NCBI GenBank assembly: GCA_021776755.1
Contig: JAJFFI010000259.1
Span: 1 to 5,004 of the forward strand
Reading direction: 5' to 3'
From: Alphaproteobacteria bacterium
GTDB taxonomy: Bacteria; Pseudomonadota; Alphaproteobacteria; JAJFFI01
Length of the DNA: 5,004 bases
This document shows, piece after piece, positions 1-5,004 of the stretch. The number at the start of each line of letters is the position of its first letter. Positions within the stretch are counted from its first letter, which is position 1. The position numbers and the translations under genes are program-made. The notes beneath the pieces are model-generated. The model was not told where the DNA came from. It did not search any database and was given only the letters and a program-made list of their open reading frames with translations.

Positions 1-867
1 ATCATGCTCATGGCCGCCGCCCGGTTCTTGTGCTGCGAGCGGTCGTTCTGGCACTGCACGACGATGCCCGTCGGCAGATGCGTGAGCCGCACGGCGCTGT
101 CGGTCTTGTTGACGTGCTGCCCGCCCGCGCCCGAAGCCCGGTAGGTGTCGACGCGGAGTTCCTTGTCCTCGATCTCGATCTCGATGGTGTCGTCGATCAC
201 CGGATAAACCCAGACGGAAGAGAACGACGTATGGCGGCGCGACTGGCTGTCAAACGGTGATATCCGTACGAGCCGGTGGACGCCCGACTCGGTCTTGAGC
301 CAGCCGTAGGCGTTCTCGCCCGATATCTGAACGGTGGTCGATTTGATGCCGGCCTCTTCGCCCGGGCTCTCGGCGAGCAGTTCGACCTTGAAGCCGCGCC
401 GCTCGGCCCAGCGCGTGTACATGCGGAGCAGCATCGCGGCCCAGTCCTGGGACTCGGTGCCGCCCGCCCCGGCGTGGACCTCGAGGAAGGCGTCGTTGCC
501 GTCGGCCTCGCCCGACAGCAGGCTTTCAAGCTCGAGCTTGGCCGCCTTGTCGCGGAGCCCCTCCAGCGTCTTCTCGGCGTCGGCGATCATCGCCGCGTCG
601 TCCTCGGCTTCGGCAAGCTCGATCAGCTCGACATTTTCGGTGAGCCCCTGGTCGAGTTCGTCGAACCCGTTGAGCGCCTTTTCCAGCGACGTTCGCTCGC
701 GCATTACCTTCTGCGCCGCGGCGGCGTCGTTCCAGAGATCGGGGTCTTCGGCGCGGGCGTTCAGTTCCTCGAGGCGCTTGCGGGCGGCGTCGACGTCAAA
801 GATGCCTCCTCAGCAGTTCCAGCGACTGCTTGAGGTCGGCGACGATGGATTCGGTTTCTGCCCGCAT
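1..867 (-). CDS. prfB: Peptide chain release factor 2 (RF2), expressed by +1 programmed frameshift; 3' end cut by window edge
   Basis: RF2 recognises UAA and UGA stop codons in the ribosomal A site and triggers peptide release in the cytoplasm. The start at 867 (ATG) opens a 23-codon leader ending at a TGA (798-796). Translation continues in the +1 frame from GAC at 797, giving 288 visible residues. E. coli RF2 has 365, so roughly 75-80 C-terminal residues lie beyond position 1. Visible in order are an acidic helical N-terminal domain, the conserved [11 protein letters not shown] stretch (about residues 132-142), the RF2-type stop-recognition tripeptide SPF (203-205) within [11 protein letters not shown], and the catalytic loop [11 protein letters not shown] with GGQ at 248-250. 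The residue four before the first Gly of GGQ is Ala, as in most bacteria; E. coli K-12 has Thr there. SPF rather than PxT separates it from RF1. Shine-Dalgarno pairing before the ATG is weak (AGAGA about 10 bases upstream). The gene follows mrcA on the same strand after 280 bases and probably has its own promoter. The call is nearly certain. Confidence 0.97.
795..810 (-). promoter_or_regulatory. prfB +1 programmed ribosomal frameshift site
   Basis: On the minus strand the sequence reads AGGAGG (810-805), CAT, CTT (801-799), TGA (798-796), C (795). This matches the E. coli prfB site (AGGGGG, three bases, CTT TGA C) in every functional part. There is an internal Shine-Dalgarno element exactly three bases before the slippery CTT codon, then an in-frame UGA followed by C, a poor termination context. 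By established knowledge, scarce RF2 leaves the UGA unread, and the SD-16S contact promotes slippage of the Leu-tRNA from CUU to UUU, so full RF2 is made only when RF2 is low. Here the element is a perfect anti-SD complement. Without a shift the product would be a 23-residue peptide. Confidence 0.96.
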
Positions 868-903
868 GGAATTAGGTCTCTGTTTTCCGGATTGAGATGC
901 GAC

Positions 904-934
904 AGTATATCGCGCGGCTGCTGCGCGAAATCAA
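904..934 (-). promoter_or_regulatory. Candidate prfB promoter
   Basis: The minus strand carries TTGATT (934-929) and TATACT (909-904) with a 19-base spacer. TATACT matches five of six bases of the sigma-70 -10 consensus, and TTGATT matches the TTG core plus one more base. The spacing is longer than the usual 16-18. A start near 897 would give a leader of about 30 bases before the ATG at 867. The spacer also contains a small GC hairpin (CGCGC-7-GCGCG, 911-927). This rests on motif similarity only. Confidence 0.3.
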
Positions 935-965
935 CGCGTTGCTGCGGGCGCGGGCCTCTGGGCCC

Positions 966-1026
966 GACTATGGGCGCTTTCTGTCTGTGCGATTCAGTCT
1001 GGGCGATTACGGTCTGGGCGATTAAC
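966..1026 (-). repeat. Short degenerate tandem repeat, period about 15 bases, 3-4 copies
   Basis: On the plus strand three adjacent copies read GTCTGTGCGATTCA (983-996), GTCTGGGCGATTACG (997-1011) and GTCTGGGCGATTAAC (1012-1026). The second and third copies are identical over their first 13 bases. A weaker fourth copy (ATGGGCGCTT, 970-979) precedes them. On the transcribed (minus) strand the core is AATCGCCCAGAC. The array lies upstream of the candidate prfB promoter and downstream of mrcA. It could be slippage-derived spacer DNA or a set of direct-repeat protein sites; the sequence does not decide. Confidence 0.7.
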
Positions 1027-1046
1027 CCGGCCCAAGGCTGGGCTTA
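1023..1046 (-). terminator. Weak hairpin downstream of mrcA, possible terminator
   Basis: The minus strand from 1046 to 1023 can fold as TAA, bulged G, CCC, an A-C mismatch, then GCC with a TTG loop, paired back with GGC, GGG and TTA, giving nine pairs with one bulge and one mismatch. It sits about 100 bases past the mrcA stop and overlaps the TAA that closes the in-frame extension. No T tract follows, so it is not a classical intrinsic terminator. Confidence 0.2.
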
Positions 1047-1147
1047 GTGGAATTGCCTGGCAGGTTCGGAGGCTTCGGTGGCGCAGGTGCCTGGGGCTGG
1101 GAGCCCGTTCCGCCGCGGATGATACTCGGCTTAGCGCCGTGTCCCTT

Positions 1148-3652
1148 TCAATAGACGCCCCCCGCAGCGGGCGTCGTAGAGCCCGCGCCGGATGGAGTCG
1201 ATTCGCCGGCAAGCTCGCCGTTCATCTCGCCGATGGTGCCGCAGCCCGGCGTGTAGGGATCGTTGCCCACCTTGAACAACTCGGTGATCAGCTTGCCGGA
1301 TTCGCCGGTGTATTCGCCGTCCCCAGTAACCAGACCGCCATCGCCCGGCGGGCGGCCGGTGATCTTGTCGACCTTCATGAGATAGACGCCCTTGGGAATG
1401 CGGAATGGAGTGGCCGGCTTGTCGGCCAGCGCCTTCTTCATGAACTCGCGGAAGATGGGGGCGGCCGAGCGCGAACCCGCCTCGCGGCGGCCCAGCGTCC
1501 GTGGCTGGTCGAAGCAAACCCAGACGCCTGCGACGAGGTCTGGCGAAAAGCCCATGAACCAGGCGTCAAGACTGTCGTTCGTCGTGCCGGTCTTGCCGGC
1601 GAGCGGCTTGCCGACCGATGCGACCGTGACGCCAGTGCCGCGCTGGACCACGCCCTGCAGCATCGAGACGACCTGGTAGACCGAGCGCGGGTCATTGAGC
1701 TGGGCGCGCGTGTCGGGGATCTGCGGCACGGCCTGGCCGTTCCACGGCCCCGGGCGGCAGCCCTCGCAGGGCCGGTTGTCATGCTTGAAAACAGTCTTGC
1801 CGTTGCGGTCGGTCACCCGGTCAAAGAGCGTGATGCGGACATTCTTGCCGCCGTTGACCAGCATTGAGTAGGCGCGCGACATGCGCACCACCGTCGTCTC
1901 GGCCGAACCCAGCGCCATCGCGAGATGCGGCGCCATGGCGTCGACGACGCCGAATTTCTTGGCCGTCTGCGCGACCTTCTCCATGCCGACCGACTGCGCA
2001 AGCCGCACGGTCATCAGGTTCCGCGACTTCTCGATCCCGAGGCGCAGCGTCGACGGGCCGTAGAACTTGCCGCCATAGTTCTTGGGCTTCCACATGGGCA
2101 ACCCCGGACCCTGATCGACCACGACCGGGCCGTCAAAGACGATCGTGGACGGTGTGCAGCCGTTGTCGAGCGCGGTCAGATAGACGAACGGCTTGAAGGC
2201 CGAGCCCGGCTGGCGCTGGGCTTGCGTCGCGCGGTTGTACTCGTTGATGTCCTTGGAGAACTCGGCGTAACCGCCGACCATCGCCAGCACCCGCCCGGTA
2301 TGCGGGTCCATCACGACCATGCCGCCCTGCACTTCGGGGATCTGGTGCAATTCGTAGGTGTCGGGCGGGAACGCCTTGCCCTTGCGGTCCTCGGTGACCA
2401 GCGCAACCGGCACCACGTCGCCGAGCTTCAACGTGTCGGCGGGCACCCGCGGCGGCCGGCCCTTGGCGTCAACGGTGCGGTATTTGCCGGCCCATTTCAT
2501 CAGCGCCAGCGGTATCTTGCCGGTGGTCCCGTCCTTGAATCCGATGAAGGCCGCCTGGTCCGTGAGCCGCAGGACGACAGCGAGCTTCCATTCGTGCAAT
2601 CCGATCGGATCGGCGATCTTGCCGAAGCGCTCGGCCCAGTTCTTGCCGGGCCAGTCGCCCTCAGGCTTCATGTTGGCGACCGGGCCGCGCCAGCCATGGC
2701 GGCGGTCATAGGCGCGGAGGCCCCAGATGACCGAGTCCTGCGCCAGCTTCTGCATCTTCGGGTCGAGGGTCGTCTTGACCGTGAGCCCACCCTCATAGAG
2801 GCCCTTCTCGCCGAAGCGATCGAGCAGTTCGCGGCGCACTTCCTCAGCGAAGAAGTCGGCCTTCACGAACGACACTTCGCTGCGCCTGGCGACCGTCAGC
2901 TCTTCCTGGCGCGCGGCCATCATCTGCTCGGTCGTGATCCGGCCGTCCTCGTGCATCCGGTTGAGGACCCAGTCGCGGCGTTCGATCGCGGCCTTCTTGC
3001 GGCGCGTCGGGTGGTAGTTGCCGGGGGCCTTCGGGAGGGCTGCCAGATAGGCGGCCTCGCCGACCGTCAACTCGTCGAGCGACTTGTTGAAATACTCAAG
3101 CGCCGCCGAGGCCACGCCGTAGGAACCGAAGCCGAGATAGATCTCGTTGAGATAGAGCTCAAGGATTTTCTGTTTCGAATAGACCTTCTCGAGCCGGAAC
3201 GAGAGGATCATCTCCTTGAGCTTCCGAACGTAGGAAACCTCGTTGGTCAGGAAGAAGTTTTTCGAGACCTGCTGCGTGATTGTGGAGGCGCCCTGCAGAC
3301 GTTTGCCGGAGCCGAGATTCTCGAAGTTGGTCACCGCCGCCCGCATGATGCCCTGAAGGTCGATGCCGGGGTGGGTGTAGAAATACTGGTCCTCGGCCGA
3401 CACGAATGACTCGACCACATGCTTGGGGATCGAGTGCAGCGGGACGAAGATGCGCTTGTTGATGGCGTATTCGGCGATCAGCTGGCCGTCATTCGCGTGC
3501 AACCGCGTCAGCACCGGCGGCTGATAATTCTGCAGCCGCGCCACATCGGGCAGGTCCTTGCTGAACTCGCCCAGATAGAAGGACACGACCCCGAGCCCGG
3601 CGACCGCCAGAAACAGGATGACATACAGGCAGCGCACACCGAAACGGATCAT
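1148..3652 (-). CDS. mrcA: Penicillin-binding protein 1A, bifunctional peptidoglycan glycosyltransferase/transpeptidase
   Basis: This inner-membrane, periplasm-facing class A PBP polymerises lipid II glycan strands and cross-links their peptides. The ATG at 3652 gives 834 residues, a usual PBP1A length, with a seven-residue cytoplasmic tail and one membrane anchor (about 8-30). An in-frame GTG at 3730 would put 26 polar residues before the anchor, so I reject it; AGGG lies 9-12 bases before the chosen ATG. The family 51 glycosyltransferase domain (about 50-225) shows EDQYFYTHPG with catalytic Glu87, GASTITQQVSKN (121-132), RKLKE (143-147) and KILELYLNEIYLG (162-174). A middle region (about 320-430) matches the OB-like insert of proteobacterial PBP1A. 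The transpeptidase domain has the SxxK nucleophile Ser484-Ala-Phe-Lys487, SRN at 543-545 and KTGTT at 687-691. A Cys-Glu-Gly-Cys pair (629-632) sits in a loop of that domain. The tail is rich in Gly, Ser, Thr and Pro and ends GGVY. All catalytic residues are present, so it should be active. ponA is a synonym. Confidence 0.97.
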   Translation of the reverse strand: MIRFGVRCLYVILFLAVAGLGVVSFYLGEFSKDLPDVARLQNYQPPVLTRLHANDGQLIAEYAINKRIFVPLHSIPKHVVESFVSAEDQYFYTHPGIDLQGIMRAAVTNFENLGSGKRLQGASTITQQVSKNFFLTNEVSYVRKLKEMILSFRLEKVYSKQKILELYLNEIYLGFGSYGVASAALEYFNKSLDELTVGEAAYLAALPKAPGNYHPTRRKKAAIERRDWVLNRMHEDGRITTEQMMAARQEELTVARRSEVSFVKADFFAEEVRRELLDRFGEKGLYEGGLTVKTTLDPKMQKLAQDSVIWGLRAYDRRHGWRGPVANMKPEGDWPGKNWAERFGKIADPIGLHEWKLAVVLRLTDQAAFIGFKDGTTGKIPLALMKWAGKYRTVDAKGRPPRVPADTLKLGDVVPVALVTEDRKGKAFPPDTYELHQIPEVQGGMVVMDPHTGRVLAMVGGYAEFSKDINEYNRATQAQRQPGSAFKPFVYLTALDNGCTPSTIVFDGPVVVDQGPGLPMWKPKNYGGKFYGPSTLRLGIEKSRNLMTVRLAQSVGMEKVAQTAKKFGVVDAMAPHLAMALGSAETTVVRMSRAYSMLVNGGKNVRITLFDRVTDRNGKTVFKHDNRPCEGCRPGPWNGQAVPQIPDTRAQLNDPRSVYQVVSMLQGVVQRGTGVTVASVGKPLAGKTGTTNDSLDAWFMGFSPDLVAGVWVCFDQPRTLGRREAGSRSAAPIFREFMKKALADKPATPFRIPKGVYLMKVDKITGRPPGDGGLVTGDGEYTGESGKLITELFKVGNDPYTPGCGTIGEMNGELAGESTPSGAGSTTPAAGGVY

Positions 3653-3746
3653 CTCGAAAACCCTGGTCGAACTCTCTGGATACCTCTGCCGACAACCGTC
3701 CTTGGTCGCGGTCCGCGGCGCGTCCCCCACCCTGTCCGTGCAGGCT

Positions 3747-3776
3747 ACAATATGGTGCAGAAATTAGCACGTACAA
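3747..3776 (-). promoter_or_regulatory. Weak candidate mrcA promoter with inverted repeat in the spacer
   Basis: On the minus strand TTGTAC (3776-3771) and TATTGT (3752-3747) are 18 bases apart, matching three and four of six sigma-70 consensus bases. The spacer contains the inverted repeat GTGC-8 bases-GCAC (3770-3755), an arrangement that could act as an operator. A start near 3740 would leave a leader of about 88 bases before the mrcA ATG. The match is poor enough that chance is a real alternative. Confidence 0.22.
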
Positions 3777-3878
3777 GCGGGCGTCGCAGGCACACGTTTT
3801 CGCGCACCGTCTACCGGTCGTGCTAGGCGGGAATTATGGCTGCCGTATGGCCCTGCCAAGGGGGATCGTGCAATGCGG

Positions 3879-3900
3879 GCCGGTGATTTGTTCACCCGGC
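3879..3900 (-). terminator. Imperfect hairpin after merA, possible terminator
   Basis: On the minus strand, GCCGGGTGA, loop ACAAA, then TCACCGGC folds into eight pairs with a single bulged G. It begins 28 bases after the merA stop codon, where an operon-end terminator would be expected. No T run follows, so intrinsic termination is uncertain. Confidence 0.35.
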
Positions 3901-3928
3901 GGATATGCGATGAATCCGGTTCGCCCGG

Positions 3929-5004
3929 TCAACCCGCGCAGCACGAGAGTTTCGCCACGTCCATGTCAAATGTCTGGGCCGCAAGCTTGAGCCCTTCGAC
4001 CGTCGTCAGGTAGGGAAAGACCATCTCACCCAGCTCGGTGTAGGTCATGCCTTGGCGGATGGCCATGACTGCGGTCTGGATACTGTCGGAACCTTCGGGT
4101 GCAAGAATGTGCGCACCGAGCAGTTTTCCGGTGGCGCTGTCGGCGACCAGCTTGATCAACCCGCGGGTGTCGCGCGCCGCCAGCGCCCGCGGCACGTTGT
4201 CCAGGGACAGCACGGACGTCGCGGGCTCGACACCCCGCTCCCGCGCCGCCGATTCGGTGAGCCCGACGCTCGCCACCTGAGGATCGGTAAAGACAACGGC
4301 TGGCATGGCGCTGTTATCGTATCGCCGGGCATCGCCGTTGAGGGCATTGGCCGCCGCAACCTTTGCGCCATACGCCGCCATATAGACGAACTGGTCGCGC
4401 CCGGTGACGTCACCGGCGGCGTAGATCCCGGCTTGGGTCGTACGCATCCGGTCATCGACGCTGATTCCGGCATTGGACAGCAGTTCGACACCCGCCTCCT
4501 CCAGGCCGAAACCGGCGGTATTGGCCCGCCGACCGGCGCTCAACAGCAGCCGCGCCGCGTTCAGGGTGCGGGCGACGCCTTCGATTTCCGCGTCCAGTTC
4601 TACGCCGTCTGCGGTTTCCCGGACGGCCTCGTAGGAGTCCACCTGCTGCACGGTAATCCCTTCGTCAGCAAAATATCCGGCAAGAGCGGCGCTGATTTCG
4701 GGCTCGGCGCCGGGCAACATCCGGCTGCGGAATACGATCGTGACCCTGACCCCGATGCGGGCGAACATCTGCGCCAGCTCGCACCCGATGTAGCCGCCGC
4801 CCAGAACGATCATCGACCGGGGCAGCGTCTCCATCTCAAATGCCGATGTGCTCGTGAGATACGAGACATCGCCGATACCGGGTATGGCCGGAATGAATTG
4901 GTGCGCGCCGGTCGCAACGATCGCCTTGCCCGCGGTGACATGCTCGCCGCCGACAATCACCCCGCCATTGGCGAGGCTGGCTTTGCCTTCGAGATACGCG
5001 ACGC
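3929..5004 (-). CDS. merA: Mercuric reductase, C-terminal 357 residues; 5' end beyond window
   Basis: MerA is a cytoplasmic homodimeric flavoenzyme of the pyridine nucleotide-disulfide oxidoreductase family that uses NADPH to reduce Hg(II) to volatile Hg(0). The frame is open to the window edge. A GTG at 4960 is internal and not a start, since it lies mid-domain. Counting from the first complete codon (5002), the fragment shows ATGAH (30-34), the NAD(P)H-binding GGGYIGCE (68-75), the second FAD motif YAAGDVTG (194-201), then the dimerization domain with AMPAVVFTDPQVASVG, LDNVPRALA and FPYLTTVEGLKLAAQTF. It ends KLSCCAG with the Cys pair at 354-355, which delivers Hg(II) to the partner subunit and separates MerA from lipoamide dehydrogenase and glutathione reductase. 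Tyrosines in VSYLTST (48) and FPYLTT (331) fit the conserved active-site tyrosines of MerA. The GGGYIG motif is the canonical form, unlike the divergent GSSVVA I recall for Tn501 MerA. The missing part holds the first FAD motif and the redox-active CxxxxC. Its neighbour is a housekeeping cell-wall gene; merR, merT and merP are not visible. Confidence 0.95.
   Translation of the reverse strand, partial: VAYLEGKASLANGGVIVGGEHVTAGKAIVATGAHQFIPAIPGIGDVSYLTSTSAFEMETLPRSMIVLGGGYIGCELAQMFARIGVRVTIVFRSRMLPGAEPEISAALAGYFADEGITVQQVDSYEAVRETADGVELDAEIEGVARTLNAARLLLSAGRRANTAGFGLEEAGVELLSNAGISVDDRMRTTQAGIYAAGDVTGRDQFVYMAAYGAKVAAANALNGDARRYDNSAMPAVVFTDPQVASVGLTESAARERGVEPATSVLSLDNVPRALAARDTRGLIKLVADSATGKLLGAHILAPEGSDSIQTAVMAIRQGMTYTELGEMVFPYLTTVEGLKLAAQTFDMDVAKLSCCAG

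Larger units (their letters stand above)
868..1147 (-). other. mrcA-prfB intergenic region, no separate gene seen
   Basis: These 280 bases hold no independent gene that I can support. Reading down the minus strand from the mrcA stop there are, in order: an in-frame open continuation of mrcA (1147-1022); a small hairpin at 1106-1094 (GGGCT, three-base loop, AGCCC); an imperfect hairpin at 1046-1023; a tandem repeat (1026-966); a GC hairpin at 966-951 with a 6 bp stem CGGGCC/GGCCCG and CAGA loop; and the candidate prfB promoter (934-904). None of the hairpins is followed by a T run, so no strong intrinsic terminator separates the genes and some mrcA-prfB read-through transcription is possible. 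Confidence 0.6.
3653..3928 (-). other. merA-mrcA intergenic region, no gene seen
   Basis: I see no coding region that looks real in these 276 bases. The open frames crossing it are antisense or out-of-frame extensions of mrcA. It contains a hairpin 28 bases after the merA stop and a weak promoter-like pair about 100 bases before the mrcA start. I see no insertion-sequence ends, no tRNA and no obvious target-site duplication, although the merA side of any insertion would lie outside the window. Confidence 0.6.

Noticed and set aside
796..798. The in-frame TGA near the start of prfB as a sign of a pseudogene or sequencing error
   Set aside because: The AGGAGG-N3-CTT-TGA-C context is the known RF2 programmed frameshift site, and the downstream frame is fully intact.
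966..1026. CRISPR-like array
   Set aside because: The units are about 15 bases and directly adjacent without spacers, which is a simple tandem repeat.
276..1047. Plus-strand open frames of 185 and 237 codons across the prfB region
   Set aside because: Both are antisense to prfB, whose translation with the frameshift gives continuous RF2. Their compositions (Ser/Ala or Leu/Val/Gly runs) are shadow-like and no family is recognisable.
1925..3409. A 494-codon plus-strand open frame
   Set aside because: It lies wholly antisense to mrcA, whose translation carries every PBP1A motif. Its predicted protein is Arg/Leu/Val-rich with no recognisable domain, as expected of a GC-rich shadow frame.
3653..3730. 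GTG at 3730 as the mrcA start (860 residues)
   Set aside because: It would add 26 polar residues before the membrane anchor. The ATG at 3652 puts the anchor at the N-terminus as usual for PBP1A and has AGGG at a suitable distance.
3489..3776. A 95-codon minus-strand frame in front of and overlapping the mrcA 5' end
   Set aside because: It is out of frame with mrcA and mostly overlaps its coding region. The translation is Arg/Gly-rich without features, and the RBS and protein evidence favour mrcA.
3929..4960. merA as a complete 343-residue protein starting at GTG 4960
   Set aside because: The frame stays open upstream to the window edge with FAD/NAD oxidoreductase-like sequence, and the start would fall mid-domain without the redox-active cysteines every MerA needs.

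Overview
This GC-rich window looks like a piece of an alphaproteobacterial genome. The main support is the pair mrcA-prfB (a class A penicillin-binding protein of the PBP1A type followed by peptide chain release factor 2), a gene order I know from alphaproteobacteria, and a PBP1A that ends in the -GGVY style common in that class. No genus can be assigned from the sequence alone. Only three protein-coding genes are supported. All lie on the minus strand, and the window edges cut two of them.

Reading along the minus strand, 5002-3929 is the C-terminal 357 residues of a mercuric reductase (merA). It has the NAD(P)H-binding glycine motif, the second FAD motif, the dimerization domain and the diagnostic Cys-Cys-Ala-Gly end, but its catalytic N-terminus is outside the window. 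A 276-base gap (3928-3653) holds an imperfect hairpin just after merA and a weak promoter-like pair with an inverted repeat in its spacer. Next, 3652-1148 is a complete 834-residue PBP1A with all glycosyltransferase and transpeptidase motifs. A 280-base gap (1147-868) holds an open in-frame continuation of mrcA past its stop codon, weak hairpins, a short tandem repeat with a period of about 15 bases, and a candidate prfB promoter. Finally, 867-1 is prfB, encoding RF2 through a textbook +1 programmed frameshift (AGGAGG, three bases, CTT TGA C). The gene is cut before its C-terminal part.

The genes do not form one pathway. mrcA is cell-wall synthesis, prfB is translation termination with autoregulation, and merA is mercury detoxification, normally accessory DNA. 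From memory of the class, an N-acetylmuramoyl-L-alanine amidase gene (amiC) is often found upstream of mrcA, so merA in that position suggests a local insertion or rearrangement. I see no transposase, CRISPR array, RNA gene or unfamiliar multi-gene system. The points most worth checking are the Pro-rich open frame after the mrcA stop, the tandem repeat between mrcA and prfB, and the merA-mrcA junction.
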